Positions 19,056 through 28,494 of a stretch of 64,000 nt of DNA are shown here, piece by piece; position 1 is the stretch's first letter; the number at the start of each line of letters is the position of its first letter. The DNA is taken from contig NC_015291.1 of the NCBI RefSeq assembly GCF_000253155.1, positions 1,893,001 through 1,957,000 on the forward strand, written 5' to 3'. The notes beneath the pieces are model-generated. The model did no database searches and had not been told where the DNA came from. It saw only the letters and a list, made by a program, of their open reading frames with translations. This stretch comes from Streptococcus oralis Uo5. Lineage in GTDB: Bacteria; Bacillota; Bacilli; Lactobacillales; Streptococcaceae. The position numbers were made by a program, and so were the translations under genes.

Positions 19056-19084
19056 ATTATATTATACTACTTAATGAGCGTCAA
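19056..19084 (-). promoter_or_regulatory. promoter of the repeat-rich LPXTG gene
   Basis: TTGACG (19079-19084) and TATAAT (19056-19061) on the minus strand are 17 bases apart. A leader with GAGGGG precedes the ATG at 19022. Confidence 0.7.
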
Positions 19085-19140
19085 CTAATTTGTTATAGCT
19101 TTTTAAAAATTTTTTAATAAGAAGAAAGCTTATCTCTTGT

Positions 19141-20262
19141 TTAAGAAAGACTCGACATTCTCACCCCGTTACTATCGAGTTTGTAGCCATCAATAATCGT
19201 ATTAACAGCTAAGGCTCCCGAAGCATCGACATAGTAATGTTTCCCCGAGACTTGGAACCATTGACTAGCTTTCATCCGGCCAGATTCCTCTAAGTAATAC
19301 CAAGTTCCCTTGTCTTTAAGCCAGCCCGTCTGCATCTCACCCGAAGCCTTTAGATAATACCAGTGAGAGCCATCCTTAATCCAGCCAGTTGACATGGTCC
19401 CATTTTCTTTTAAATGATACCAATTGCCATTAACTTTTTTCCATCCTGTCGCTAGCTTACCATTCTCTCGGTAATACCAACTCCCTCCTTCTTTTTTCCA
19501 GCCTTTCACTGTATTGCTTAACTCTGCATACTGCACATATCTTCTAGCACCACTGTAGGATAGATAGCCGAGCCACTTATAACCATCCTTTTCAAGAACT
19601 TGATCATAACTCACACTCTCACCAGCATAATAGTAGTCAATAACCTGTCCTGTACTTGACGGTTGGTCCATAATCGGCGATTTCTCCGTGAATACTATTG
19701 CCCCACTAGACGGAAGCTCTGAGCTACGAGCATTCTCACCCGCACTATGGCTAGCAGATAAATCCCTAAAATGAATAAAACCTGTCATCGAACTAGCCTT
19801 GACTTTTCGACGATTATACTTTTCTCGAACCCCATAGTTATACTCTTCGATCTCAATCGTATCCCCCGACACATTTGATACCCAGGCCACGTGCCCATAA
19901 TAACCTTCTGTCGACCAAGCAATAGCTCCAACTTCTGGCTTAGTATCCACACGGTAGCCTTCTCGCCTTGCACGGTGTCCCCATTCATTTGCATTTCCGT
20001 AGGCAGGAGGAATCTCAAAGCCATTTACACTACTCAAACGAAAGGCCGCAAAAGAGGTACACTGGCGAGAATACATCCGCCACTGATCGATTTCAACACT
20101 ACCATTTTTGTAGTGAAGCGGATAGTCATCTCCACGCGCTACACTGTCGGCCTGAACTGATTCTCCACCAAACAAAAAGGTACTCGTAACGAACAAAGTA
20201 GCCAGCCCTACACTCAACTGAGTACATCTACTCTTCTTAACTCCTGATTTTAAAAACGTCAT
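19141..20262 (-). CDS. cbpD: choline-binding CHAP murein hydrolase CbpD (fratricin)
   Basis: The 373-residue secreted protein has a signal peptide (to about 38), a CHAP amidase/endopeptidase domain with catalytic Cys68 (SRQCTSF) and His124 (YYGHVAWV), an SH3b domain (about 185-255) and about five choline-binding repeats (GWKKxxGxWYYL type). In pneumococcus CbpD is made during competence and lyses non-competent siblings; competent cells are protected by ComM. The position beside veg and dnaB matches the pneumococcal cbpD locus. Pneumococcal CbpD has two SH3b domains and this one has one, as reported for S. mitis. The promoter has a cin-box-like element. A paralogue lies at 35963-37093. Confidence 0.92.
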   Translation of the reverse strand: MTFLKSGVKKSRCTQLSVGLATLFVTSTFLFGGESVQADSVARGDDYPLHYKNGSVEIDQWRMYSRQCTSFAAFRLSSVNGFEIPPAYGNANEWGHRARREGYRVDTKPEVGAIAWSTEGYYGHVAWVSNVSGDTIEIEEYNYGVREKYNRRKVKASSMTGFIHFRDLSASHSAGENARSSELPSSGAIVFTEKSPIMDQPSSTGQVIDYYYAGESVSYDQVLEKDGYKWLGYLSYSGARRYVQYAELSNTVKGWKKEGGSWYYRENGKLATGWKKVNGNWYHLKENGTMSTGWIKDGSHWYYLKASGEMQTGWLKDKGTWYYLEESGRMKASQWFQVSGKHYYVDASGALAVNTIIDGYKLDSNGVRMSSLS

Positions 20263-20287
20263 TCATTCTCCTTAATAATATAAATTT

Positions 20288-20317
20288 TCGAGGTTACCCT
20301 CGTTTATACTATTCGGG
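20288..20317 (-). promoter_or_regulatory. cin-box-like ComX promoter and leader hairpin of cbpD
   Basis: On the minus strand CCCGAATA (20310-20317) resembles the ComX/SigX box TACGAATA with two changes in its first two bases, preceded by a T-rich tract. A 5-bp hairpin with a GTAA loop (20289-20302) follows in the leader. This fits late-competence control as known for cbpD. Confidence 0.7.
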
Positions 20318-20348
20318 AGAAAAAGAAAAAAGTGAGCAAAGCTCACTT
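20318..20348 (-). terminator. terminator of veg
   Basis: AAGTGAGC pairs with GCTCACTT (20330-20337 with 20341-20348) and is followed on the minus strand by a long T/C tract. That same tract forms the T-rich upstream part of the cbpD cin-box promoter. Confidence 0.8.
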
Positions 20349-20361
20349 CATTTTAGGATTC

Positions 20362-20628
20362 TTAGTCTAGATAGCGAATCAAGTTCTTTTCTGTCAAGAT
20401 ATCTGAGTAGGTGAAGGATTCAACATAGACATTGGCTTGTTTGTCTCCTTCAACATCCCCAAATTCAACGATAAATAGAGATGGATAAACCTCAATTAGC
20501 TTACCCAATCTATTTTTTTGGCGCTTACGGCCATTCTCCAAAGTCATTTCAACGACTTGTCCCTCATGTGCCTTGATTTCTTCTTTGATTTTTTTCATCT
20601 TGGCTACATCTGTAAATGCATCTGACAT
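20362..20628 (-). CDS. veg: Veg family protein
   Basis: This 88-residue protein matches the small Veg family (DUF1021) of Firmicutes: helical start, then GRKRQKNRLGKLIEVYPSLF and the SFTYSDILT segment. Veg in Bacillus subtilis promotes biofilm matrix expression by acting on SinR; its role in streptococci, which lack SinR, is unclear. It begins one base after dnaB and is terminated before cbpD. Confidence 0.85.
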   Translation of the reverse strand: MSDAFTDVAKMKKIKEEIKAHEGQVVEMTLENGRKRQKNRLGKLIEVYPSLFIVEFGDVEGDKQANVYVESFTYSDILTEKNLIRYLD

Positions 20629-20629
20629 C

Positions 20630-21982
20630 TTATGCCTCCCTCTTTGAGATACTTGAAAATTTATTGTATTCTTTTTGGAAAATCAATTCCACCGTTCCAC
20701 GAGCTCCACTACGGTTTTTCTCGATGATAACCTCTACCTTGTTATTTGGAATTCCTTCCTCTTCTTCACCTGCACGATCATAGTAGTCGTCACGGTACAG
20801 AAAGGCTACGATATCCGCATCCTGCTCAATAGAACCCGATTCACGAATATCAGACAAGACTGGTCTCTTATCTTGACGCTGTTCCACTCCACGAGATAAC
20901 TGACTAAGAGCAATGACTGGAACCTTTAGCTCTTTAGCTAGAATTTTCAACTGACGAGAAATTTCAGAGACTTCTTGTTGGCGGTTCTCACGACCAGTCC
21001 CTGTGATAAGCTGTAGGTAGTCGATCAAAATCAAGCCTAGATTGCCTGTTTCTTGAGCCAGTTTACGTGAGCGAGAGCGAATTTCCGTGATCCGAATCCC
21101 TGGCGTATCATCAATATAGATACTCGCGTTGGCTAGGTTCCCTTGGGCAATGGTATACTTTTGCCATTCCTCATCAGTCAATTGACCTGTACGGATAGAA
21201 TGGGACTCCACTAATCCTTCGGCCGCCAACATACGGTCTACTAGACTTTCCGCACCCATTTCCAGTGAAAAGATGGCAACCGTCTTGTCCAACTTAGTCC
21301 CAATGTTCTGAGCAATGTTCAAAGCAAAGGCCGTCTTACCAACCGCTGGTCGCGCCGCTAGAATAATTAATTCCTCCTCATGGAGACCTGTCGTCATATG
21401 GTCCAAATCACGGTAACCCGTTGCAATACCAGTGATATCCGTAGTTTGTTGTGACCGAACTTCTAGGTTCCCAAAGTTGATATTTAGAATATCTCGGATG
21501 TTCTTGAACCCACTACGATTGGCGTTTTCGCTAACATCAATGAGTCCCTTTTCAGCCTGAGCGATGATTTCATCTGCAGGCTTAGAAGCCTCATAAGCTT
21601 GGTTGACAGACTCTGTCAACTTGGAAATCAAGCGACGAAGCATAGCCTTTTCGGCTACAATTTTAGCGTAATATTCTGCATTGGCTGAAGTTGGTACTGA
21701 GTTGACAATTTCAACAAGATAAGACAAGCCACCAATATTTTGGAGATCCCCTTGGCTATCCAAAATCGTTCGAACCGTCGTCGCATCAATCGCTTCCCCA
21801 CGATCCGACAAATCTACCATCGCTTGGAAAATCAACCGATGAGCATACTTAAAGAAGTCACGAGAATCAATGTATTCTCGGACAAAAACGAGCTTACTCT
21901 CATCTATAAAAATAGCCCCCAGAACAGATTGTTCTGCTAAAATATCCTGAGGTTGAACTCGCAGTTCCTCTACTTCTGCCAT
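20630..21982 (-). CDS. dnaB: replicative DNA helicase DnaB
   Basis: The 450-residue protein has the DnaB N-terminal helical domain (PQDILAEQSVLGAIF at its start) and the RecA-like C-terminal motor with Walker A AARPAVGKTAFA and Walker B LILIDYLQLI, plus QVSEISRQLK and the SRGVEQR arginine-finger region. It is the hexameric replication-fork helicase (named DnaC in B. subtilis). It is in one operon with rplI upstream and veg downstream, as in pneumococcus. Confidence 0.96.
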   Translation of the reverse strand: MAEVEELRVQPQDILAEQSVLGAIFIDESKLVFVREYIDSRDFFKYAHRLIFQAMVDLSDRGEAIDATTVRTILDSQGDLQNIGGLSYLVEIVNSVPTSANAEYYAKIVAEKAMLRRLISKLTESVNQAYEASKPADEIIAQAEKGLIDVSENANRSGFKNIRDILNINFGNLEVRSQQTTDITGIATGYRDLDHMTTGLHEEELIILAARPAVGKTAFALNIAQNIGTKLDKTVAIFSLEMGAESLVDRMLAAEGLVESHSIRTGQLTDEEWQKYTIAQGNLANASIYIDDTPGIRITEIRSRSRKLAQETGNLGLILIDYLQLITGTGRENRQQEVSEISRQLKILAKELKVPVIALSQLSRGVEQRQDKRPVLSDIRESGSIEQDADIVAFLYRDDYYDRAGEEEEGIPNNKVEVIIEKNRSGARGTVELIFQKEYNKFSSISKREA

Positions 21983-22025
21983 CCGACTTTCCTTCCTTTT
22001 ACAATCATGTCAAGAAGTTGTAAAC

Positions 22026-22478
22026 TTAACCTTCTTTTACACGAAGATTGATGACACTTGTAACATCTTGATAGATCTTCACTGGTACATCAATCAAACC
22101 TACTGCTCGAATTGGTGCTTGCACTTGAATATTGCGTTTGTCAATCTTAATACCAAACTGCTTTTGCAATTCTTCTGCAATTTTCTTGTTAGTGATGGAA
22201 CCAAATGTACGACCATCTGGTCCAACCTTTTCAACAAACTCTACAACCGTTTCTTCTGCTTCAAGCTTAGCTTTGATGGCTTTTGCTTCAGCAATCATTT
22301 CAGCATGAGCCTTTTCTTCTGATTTTTGTTTTCCACGCAACTCACCCACTGCTTGAGCAGTTGCTTCCTTGGCCAGATTCTTTTTAATCAGGAAGTTTTG
22401 AGCGTAGCCAGTTGGTACTTCCTTAATTTCGCCTTTCTTCCCTTTTCCTTTAACATCTGCTAAAAAGATTACTTTCAT
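22026..22478 (-). CDS. rplI: 50S ribosomal protein bL9
   Basis: The 150-residue protein begins [20 protein letters not shown], the L9 N-terminal rRNA-binding signature. It continues through the connecting helix to a C-terminal domain with [17 protein letters not shown]9 sits near the L1 stalk of the large subunit. The gene overlaps gdpP by 4 bases and precedes dnaB by 43 bases, a conserved arrangement. Confidence 0.97.
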   Translation of the reverse strand: MKVIFLADVKGKGKKGEIKEVPTGYAQNFLIKKNLAKEATAQAVGELRGKQKSEEKAHAEMIAEAKAIKAKLEAEETVVEFVEKVGPDGRTFGSITNKKIAEELQKQFGIKIDKRNIQVQAPIRAVGLIDVPVKIYQDVTSVINLRVKEG

Positions 22479-24448
22479 TCTTCTTTCTCCTTTTCCTTTA
22501 CTTCTTCCAAGATTAGTTGAGTCAATTTTTCTCCTGCTTCTGTTAGACTCATATTCTCGATTTGCGCGGCAGCTAGATTAAAGTGACCACCGCCACCCAA
22601 CTCTTCCATAATGCGTTGCACATTGATTTTACTACGACTTCGAGCCGAGATAGAGATAAATCCTTGTGTATTTTTTGCTAGAACGAAGCTGGCTTCAATA
22701 CCTGACATAGCCAGCATAGCATCGGCAGCCTTACTGATAACAACTGTGTCATAAGACATTGAGTCCTTAGCTCGGGCAATCAAGATATCTGAACCTAACT
22801 TACGACCTTGTAAAATGAGTTCATTTACCTCACGGTACTCTTCAAAATCTGTCGCAGCAATCTCCTGGATAGCAATACTGTCACTTCCCCGTGTTCTCAG
22901 ATAGCTAGCCACATCAAAGGTTCGGCTCGTCACGCGAGATGTGAAATTCTTGGTATCCAGCATCATACCAGCCATCAAAACACTGGCCTGCATACGACTC
23001 AAACGATTTTTCTTAGAATTTTGGAACTGAATCAATTCTGTGACCAGCTCACTGGCACTACTTGCCCCACTTTCAATATAGGTGATGACTGCATTCTCAG
23101 GGAAATCCTGATCACGTCTATGATGGTCAATAACAATAGTTTGAGTGAACAAATCATAAAAATCTTTTGACAAAGTCAAAGCCGTCTTGGAATGATCCAC
23201 CAGAATCAATAATGAACGGTTTGTAACTAGCTTCATCGCATCTGTAAGAGATAAAAGTTTCGTGACATCTTCCTTCTTCAAGAAATGGATAGCACGTTCA
23301 ATATCTGCTGGCATATGTTCTGCATCATAGACAGCATAACTGTTCTCAATAATATTACTTGCAAACAACTGCATACCGACAGCAGATCCCAAAGCATCCA
23401 TATCTAGATTTTTATGACCGACTACAAAAACTTGGTCAACACTTCGAATCTTATCAGAAATGGCTGTCATCATGGCTCTGGTACGTGTACGAGTACGTTT
23501 GATAGATGCAGCAGTTCCTCCACCAAAGTAGACAGGATTCTTGGTTTCGTTATTTTCCTTGACCACCACCTGGTCACCACCGCGAACTTCTGCTAAGTTC
23601 AAGTTGAGCAAGGCAATTTTCCCTATCTCTTCATGGTTTCCATCACCATAAGAAAATCCCATACTTAAAGTTAGGGCTAGCTGCCTCTGTTTTGATTCTT
23701 CTCGGAAAGTATCAATAACGGAGAATTTATCATTCATCAATTCCTCTAGTACCGTGTAATCTGTGAATACATAAAAACGATCCATCCCCACACGGCGAGA
23801 AAACATAGCATACTTACTAGCAAATTCTGAAACAAAATTAGCTACAAAGCTATTGATATGGCTGATATCAGAGTCAGATGTCGCATCCTCCAAATCATCA
23901 TAGTTATCTACTGAGATGACTCCAATGACTGGACGGCTAGTTACCAATTCGACAGTTGCTTCGTACTCCCCTGAAACGTCAAAGAAATACAGGACACCCG
24001 AAGCCTTGTCCATATGAACGGCATAGCGTGTTTCCCCCAAGGTAGCGTAAGAACCTGGGTTCCCCACCGAAGCTTTGATGATGGTTTGAATCAATTCAAC
24101 ATCAATTTCGCCTTCTTCAGTAGTCAAAATCAACTCAGCATAAGGATTAAACCATTCCACTTCGCCAGTAGATAGGTCTAATTTCAGAACACCAACCGGC
24201 ATTTGTTCGAGCAGCGTGTTTAAACTATCTTCAGCTTGATGATTTACGTATTGGATTTGTTCAATTTCACTCTTTTCATACTGTTTTTTTTGCCAGACAA
24301 ATAAAAGCAGATAAAGAAGTACAAATAAAAACAAGACACTGATTGTTACAGCAAGATTATGTGAAAAAATAATCAGCAAAGTTAAGATTCCGAAAGTTGC
24401 AAGTCCTAGCCAGACCGCAGAAAACGGGATTAAATTATTTTTTTTCAT
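22475..24448 (-). CDS. gdpP: cyclic-di-AMP phosphodiesterase GdpP
   Basis: The protein of about 657 residues has two N-terminal membrane spans, a PAS-like domain, a degenerate GGDEF domain, and a DHH/DHHA1 phosphoesterase module ([20 protein letters not shown] and [13 protein letters not shown]). It hydrolyses c-di-AMP to pApA and controls osmotic, potassium and wall homeostasis; it corresponds to pneumococcal Pde1. I place the start at 24448 (MKKNNLIPF), because AAGAGG lies seven bases before it, while the upstream in-frame ATG at 24466 would bury that ribosome binding site. The gene overlaps rplI by 4 bases. Confidence 0.93.
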   Translation of the reverse strand: MKKNNLIPFSAVWLGLATFGILTLLIIFSHNLAVTISVLFLFVLLYLLLFVWQKKQYEKSEIEQIQYVNHQAEDSLNTLLEQMPVGVLKLDLSTGEVEWFNPYAELILTTEEGEIDVELIQTIIKASVGNPGSYATLGETRYAVHMDKASGVLYFFDVSGEYEATVELVTSRPVIGVISVDNYDDLEDATSDSDISHINSFVANFVSEFASKYAMFSRRVGMDRFYVFTDYTVLEELMNDKFSVIDTFREESKQRQLALTLSMGFSYGDGNHEEIGKIALLNLNLAEVRGGDQVVVKENNETKNPVYFGGGTAASIKRTRTRTRAMMTAISDKIRSVDQVFVVGHKNLDMDALGSAVGMQLFASNIIENSYAVYDAEHMPADIERAIHFLKKEDVTKLLSLTDAMKLVTNRSLLILVDHSKTALTLSKDFYDLFTQTIVIDHHRRDQDFPENAVITYIESGASSASELVTELIQFQNSKKNRLSRMQASVLMAGMMLDTKNFTSRVTSRTFDVASYLRTRGSDSIAIQEIAATDFEEYREVNELILQGRKLGSDILIARAKDSMSYDTVVISKAADAMLAMSGIEASFVLAKNTQGFISISARSRSKINVQRIMEELGGGGHFNLAAAQIENMSLTEAGEKLTQLILEEVKEKEKEE

Positions 24449-24539
24449 TCTAAACCTCTTGCGCATTATTATATCATAAAAACCCTTAAAAAGCGACCTT
24501 TTAAAAGATGCAAGCCCTTCATTTCTCTAACCTCAGACA

Positions 24540-24569
24540 CAAAAAGAGGAGGGAATCATCACCCTCCTA
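24540..24569 (-). terminator. terminator of the thiolase gene
   Basis: AGGAGGG pairs with CCCTCCT (24547-24553 with 24562-24568) and is followed by CTTTTTG on the minus strand. Confidence 0.8.
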
Positions 24570-24593
24570 CCCACGTGTTCAGATCACTAACAC

Positions 24594-25772
24594 CTAACGT
24601 TCAACGATGAGGGCTGTTCCCATCCCTCCTCCGATACAGAGAGTAGCTAAACCAGTTTTAGCATCACGTTTCATCATCTCATGTACCAGAGTCACTAGGA
24701 TACGGCAACCTGAAGCCCCAATTGGGTGACCAAGAGCAATCGCACCACCATTGACATTGACAATATCTGTGTTAAAGCCAAGTGTTTTCCCAACCGCACA
24801 AGCCTGGGCAGCAAAGGCTTCATTTGACTCAATCAAGTCAAGATCATCGACTGTCAAATTGCCTTTTTCAAGAGCTTTGCGAGTTGCATAAATCGGTCCA
24901 CATCCCATCATCTTAGGGTCCAAACCTGCACTTGCATAAGAACGAATGCGGGCAATCACGGGCACTCCTAATTCTTCCGCTTTTTCAGCACTCATGACCA
25001 AGACAGCCGCTGCTCCATCATTGATACCTGAAGCATTTCCCGCTGTAACAGAACCGTCTTTTTTGAAAACAGGACCTAGCTTAGACAAGCTCTCCAAGCT
25101 AGTATCTTTTCTAGGATATTCATCTGTATCAAAAACAATAGGATCGCCTTTGCGTTGAGGAATGACAACTGGAATAATCTCTTCTTTAAAGCGGCCAGAT
25201 TCTATAGCTGCAACTGCTCGTTTTTGTGACTCTAAAGCAAGAGCATCTTGCTCTTCTCGACTGATGCCATATTCTTCAGCCACATTCTCGGCTGTAATTC
25301 CCATATGGTATTCGTTAAAGGCATCAGACAAACCATCCTTAATCATGGTATCTACCACTTTCGAATCTCCCATACGACCACCCCAACGGAAACTTGGCAA
25401 AACGTATGGAGCCTGACTCATGTTTTCTGCACCACCAGCTACGATAATATCTGCATCGCCACATCGAATCGCTTGAGCAGCCAACTGCACGGCCTTCAAA
25501 CCGGAACCACAAACCTTGTTGATAGTAAAGGCTGGTGTAAATTCAGGGAGTCCTGCATGAACGCTCATTTGACGAGCTACGTTTTGACCTAAACCTGCGC
25601 CTAGGACATTCCCCATAATCACTTCATCTACTAGCTCTGGTTTGACATTGGCTTTTTCCAAAGCTCTCTTTATAACCAAAGCTCCCAAATCAACTGCTGA
25701 AACATTCTTCAAACTTCCTCCAAAGGAGCCTATTGGAGTTCGCACTGCTGAAACAATCACCACGTCTTTCAT
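24594..25772 (-). CDS. acetyl-CoA acetyltransferase (thiolase II)
   Basis: The 392-residue enzyme has all thiolase catalytic elements: the acylated Cys in [19 protein letters not shown], the His of GHPIGASG and the second Cys in [10 protein letters not shown]. It condenses two acetyl-CoA to acetoacetyl-CoA, the entry step of the mevalonate route used by streptococci for isoprenoids. The ATG at 25772 (GGGGG five bases upstream) is favoured over the ATG four codons earlier. It is a single-gene unit inserted between gdpP and hpf, which I recall as adjacent in pneumococcus, so it may be clade-variable. A strong inverted repeat lies upstream. Confidence 0.9.
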   Translation of the reverse strand: MKDVVIVSAVRTPIGSFGGSLKNVSAVDLGALVIKRALEKANVKPELVDEVIMGNVLGAGLGQNVARQMSVHAGLPEFTPAFTINKVCGSGLKAVQLAAQAIRCGDADIIVAGGAENMSQAPYVLPSFRWGGRMGDSKVVDTMIKDGLSDAFNEYHMGITAENVAEEYGISREEQDALALESQKRAVAAIESGRFKEEIIPVVIPQRKGDPIVFDTDEYPRKDTSLESLSKLGPVFKKDGSVTAGNASGINDGAAAVLVMSAEKAEELGVPVIARIRSYASAGLDPKMMGCGPIYATRKALEKGNLTVDDLDLIESNEAFAAQACAVGKTLGFNTDIVNVNGGAIALGHPIGASGCRILVTLVHEMMKRDAKTGLATLCIGGGMGTALIVER

Positions 25773-25810
25773 AACTGCCCCCATTTATACCTTTATAATA
25801 ACGCAATACA

Positions 25811-25840
25811 AAAGTGGTTTACACTGGTGTAAACCACTTT
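25811..25840 (-). promoter_or_regulatory. 30-bp inverted repeat between hpf and the thiolase gene
   Basis: Two 14-base arms (25811-25824 and 25827-25840) are perfect reverse complements around a 2-base centre. On the minus strand it follows the hpf stop and is trailed by TTTT, so it may be the hpf terminator. It also overlaps the likely -35 position of the thiolase promoter (-10 TATTAT near 25790), so it could be an operator. Confidence 0.6.
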
Positions 25841-25852
25841 AAAAATTCTATT

Positions 25853-26401
25853 TTATGATTCTTTCACTTCTAACAAGCCAACTTCACCATCTTCACGGCG
25901 ATACAAAACATTAGTTGTTTGATCTTCTACATCTACATAGATAAAGAAATCATGCCCCAATAAATCCATTTGAAGAAGGGCTTCTTCTAAATCCATTGGC
26001 TTCAAATCAATTTGTTTTGAACGAACGACTTTTGGTTGCACAACATTTGCATCTTCAACTAGAGCATCTGTAAAGAGTTGACTTGTCGCAACTTTATTTT
26101 TATTCTTACGTTCGATTTTAGTTTTATTTTTACGAATCTGACGTTCAATTTTATCTGTTACAAGATCGATAGAGCCATACATATCTTGAGAAATATCTTC
26201 AGCACGAAGAGTGATAGATCCAAGCGGAATTGTTACTTCAACCTTTGCTGTTTTTTCACGATAAACTTTCAAGTTCACACGTGCATCCAACTCCTGATCA
26301 GGTTGAAAATACTTTTCGATCTTTTCGAGTTTAGAAACTACATAATCACGAATTGCTTCTGTTACTTCTAGGTTTTCACCACGGATACTATATTTAATCA
26401 T
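25853..26401 (-). CDS. hpf: ribosome hibernation promoting factor, long form
   Basis: The 182-residue protein starts MIKYSIRGENLEVTEAIRDYV, the YfiA/HPF N-terminal domain that binds the decoding centre. A charged linker follows, then a C-terminal dimerisation domain (residues about 125-180: KQIDLKPMDLEEALLQMDLLGHDFFIY). Long HPF dimerises 70S ribosomes to 100S particles in stationary phase. It is monocistronic with a clear SigA promoter and sits next to comFC as in pneumococcus. Confidence 0.95.
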   Translation of the reverse strand: MIKYSIRGENLEVTEAIRDYVVSKLEKIEKYFQPDQELDARVNLKVYREKTAKVEVTIPLGSITLRAEDISQDMYGSIDLVTDKIERQIRKNKTKIERKNKNKVATSQLFTDALVEDANVVQPKVVRSKQIDLKPMDLEEALLQMDLLGHDFFIYVDVEDQTTNVLYRREDGEVGLLEVKES

Positions 26402-26442
26402 ATAAGTACCTTCTTTCTAAACATTTTTGTTTTTCTAACTAT

Positions 26443-26471
26443 ATTATAACGCTTTCATTTTCATTTTGCAA
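26443..26471 (-). promoter_or_regulatory. promoter of hpf
   Basis: TTGCAA (26466-26471) and TATAAT (26443-26448) on the minus strand are 17 bases apart, about 42 bases before the start codon. Confidence 0.75.
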
Positions 26472-26480
26472 ATTTTTTCC

Positions 26481-27143
26481 TCATCTTACAAGGGAAAAAG
26501 TTTTAACATCCAAAGCACCTGCTTCTTCCAAAAGTCGTTTCACACGATTCACAGTTGCCCCTGTTGTATAGATGTCATCAATCAGCAAAATTTTCTTAGG
26601 AAGTGAGATTCCATCTTTAATAAAAAATGGAATTTCAGTAGCTAACCTTTCCAAACGGCTTTTAGAAGAACTAGCACTCTCTTCTCTTTTTCCTAATATA
26701 TCTTTAAAGGAAAAGCCTGCTGCCTCAACCAAACCTTCAACCTGGTTAAATCCCCTCTCAATCAATCTTCCAGGACTTAGGGGAATGACAACAAATTGAT
26801 AACCTCTATACTTTTTCAGCTCCTCAGCAAGAACGGAAGCAAAAACTTTTCTAAGCAAAAAATCACCATCAAACTTATATCGACTGAAAAAGTCTTTCAT
26901 AGCTTGATTATAGGTAAAAATCGCCTTATGATCAACCCGAACTCCTTCTTTACACCAAAATTTACAATCTTGACACTGAGTTGACAAGCCTATTTTCATA
27001 CAATTTGGGCAACAATTCTCACCAATCTTCTCAAAACTAGAAACACAAGCTGAACAAAGATAGCTGCTGTCATCCTTCAAAAGGAAGAGACTACTAAAAG
27101 CTAACTCACCCTTTGTAGTCTGGCCACATAGTAAACAATTCAT
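26481..27143 (-). CDS. comFC: competence protein ComFC, phosphoribosyltransferase-like
   Basis: The 220-residue protein has an N-terminal Cys-rich zinc-binding region (pairs at CLLC, CSAC, CPNC and CQDC) and a phosphoribosyltransferase fold with the PRPP-loop motif LLIDDIYTTGAT near residue 188. ComFC is a late competence protein required for efficient DNA uptake and works with ComFA at the inner face of the membrane. It overlaps comFA by 4 bases and is co-transcribed from the comFA cin-box promoter. Confidence 0.93.
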   Translation of the reverse strand: MNCLLCGQTTKGELAFSSLFLLKDDSSYLCSACVSSFEKIGENCCPNCMKIGLSTQCQDCKFWCKEGVRVDHKAIFTYNQAMKDFFSRYKFDGDFLLRKVFASVLAEELKKYRGYQFVVIPLSPGRLIERGFNQVEGLVEAAGFSFKDILGKREESASSSKSRLERLATEIPFFIKDGISLPKKILLIDDIYTTGATVNRVKRLLEEAGALDVKTFSLVR

Positions 27144-28438
27144 AATCCCGCCTCCTTGTTCATCTGCTTGATTTCCTTGATTGCTTTCTTGATGGAAGCA
27201 TTTAGTCCATCATGAAAAAAGAGCAACTCACCAGTTGGTCTGTCCATACTACGCCCGACTCGACCACCAATCTGAATCAAACTAGACTTGGTAAAGAGTC
27301 GATGATTAGCTTCTACTACGAAAACATCCACACAAGGGAAGGTAACCCCACGTTCCAATATTGTCGTACTGATCAGTATTGTTAGTTCTCCATCTCGAAA
27401 AGCTTGCACCTGCTCTAATCGGTCTTCTGTCACAGAAGACACAAAGCCGATATTCTCATTCGGGTACTGATCTTGCAAGATTTCTTTTAGTTTTTCGCCT
27501 TTCTTAATCTCTGATGCAAAAACAAGCAATGGATAACCTGATCTTCTCTGTTTCTCAATATAGGTCTTTAATTTTGATGACAATTGATTATTTTCTAAAT
27601 GACGATTGAAATCTGATAACCAGACAGGTTTAGGAATAATCAAAGGATTTCCATGAAACCGTCTCGGCAAGCTTAATCGTTTTAATTCTCCTGTGCGAAC
27701 CTTCCTATCTAACTCATCTGTAGAAGTTGCTGTAAGAAATATCCTTAATCCATCCTCCTTTACACTGTTCTTTACAGCATAGTAAAGCATAGAGTTGTCA
27801 ACATAAGGAAAGGCATCTACCTCATCCACTATCAACAAATCAAAAGCATGATAAAATTTTAATAACTGATGAGTTGTTGCAACTACTAAGGGAGTTCGAA
27901 AATAGGGCTCTGATTCGCCATGGAGTAGCGCTATATCGCAAGCAAAGTCATTCTGCAGTCGCTTATACAGTTCCAAACACACATCAATTCGAGGACTTAC
28001 CAAACAAACTGCACCACCATCATCAATCACTTTCGCAACAACTTGATAAATCATCTCTGTCTTTCCAGCTCCTGTCACAGCATGAACTAAAGTCGGTTCT
28101 TTCTTTTCGACTGCTCGAATCAACCCCTCTGATACCTTCTCCTGAAAAGGGGTTAACTGACCACACCATTTGAGAACATCTTGCTTAGGAAAATCTTCCT
28201 GCGGAAAATAGTATAAAGCTTGATCACTCCTGACTCGCTTCATCAGCAAACACTTCCTGCAATAGTAGGCGCTAATAGGCAAATACCATTCTTCTAGAAT
28301 CAAACTATTACAACGTTGACAAAACAGTTTCCCTTTCTCTTTTCTCATTGCTGGAAGTTTTTCAGCCATCTGACGTTCTTCTTCAGTTAATTCTTTCTCA
28401 GTAAACAAGCGACCGAGATAATTTGGATTTACTTTCAT
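27140..28438 (-). CDS. comFA: competence DNA-uptake ATPase ComFA
   Basis: The 432-residue DEAD-box-like helicase has a four-Cys zinc finger (CQRC and CRKC, residues about 40-63), Walker A AVTGAGKTEM, a DEVDAFP Walker B, the TATS motif III and the C-terminal QIGGRVGRS motif VI. ComFA is an ATP-driven motor that helps pull single-stranded DNA through the ComEC channel. The promoter is a cin-box (TGCGAATA) only seven bases before the ATG. With no clear ribosome binding site, the transcript may have almost no leader. Confidence 0.94.
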   Translation of the reverse strand: MKVNPNYLGRLFTEKELTEEERQMAEKLPAMRKEKGKLFCQRCNSLILEEWYLPISAYYCRKCLLMKRVRSDQALYYFPQEDFPKQDVLKWCGQLTPFQEKVSEGLIRAVEKKEPTLVHAVTGAGKTEMIYQVVAKVIDDGGAVCLVSPRIDVCLELYKRLQNDFACDIALLHGESEPYFRTPLVVATTHQLLKFYHAFDLLIVDEVDAFPYVDNSMLYYAVKNSVKEDGLRIFLTATSTDELDRKVRTGELKRLSLPRRFHGNPLIIPKPVWLSDFNRHLENNQLSSKLKTYIEKQRRSGYPLLVFASEIKKGEKLKEILQDQYPNENIGFVSSVTEDRLEQVQAFRDGELTILISTTILERGVTFPCVDVFVVEANHRLFTKSSLIQIGGRVGRSMDRPTGELLFFHDGLNASIKKAIKEIKQMNKEAGL

Positions 28439-28445
28439 ACTTTAA

Positions 28446-28453
28446 TATTCGCA
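28446..28453 (-). promoter_or_regulatory. cin-box (ComX/SigX) of comFA-comFC
   Basis: TGCGAATA on the minus strand differs by one base from the consensus TACGAATA and is preceded by TTTTT. It identifies the operon as late-competence. Confidence 0.85.
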
Positions 28454-28482
28454 AAAATCTAGCGATTTAGGTTTTTTTTTAG

Positions 28483-28488
28483 TACAAT
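28483..28488 (+). promoter_or_regulatory. -10 hexamer placing the yigZ start at +1
   Basis: TACAAT is followed by six bases and then the ATG of the YigZ-family gene, with no ribosome binding site between. A run of T lies upstream. It suggests a leaderless transcript divergent from comFA. Confidence 0.45.
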
Positions 28489-28494
28489 TAAATC

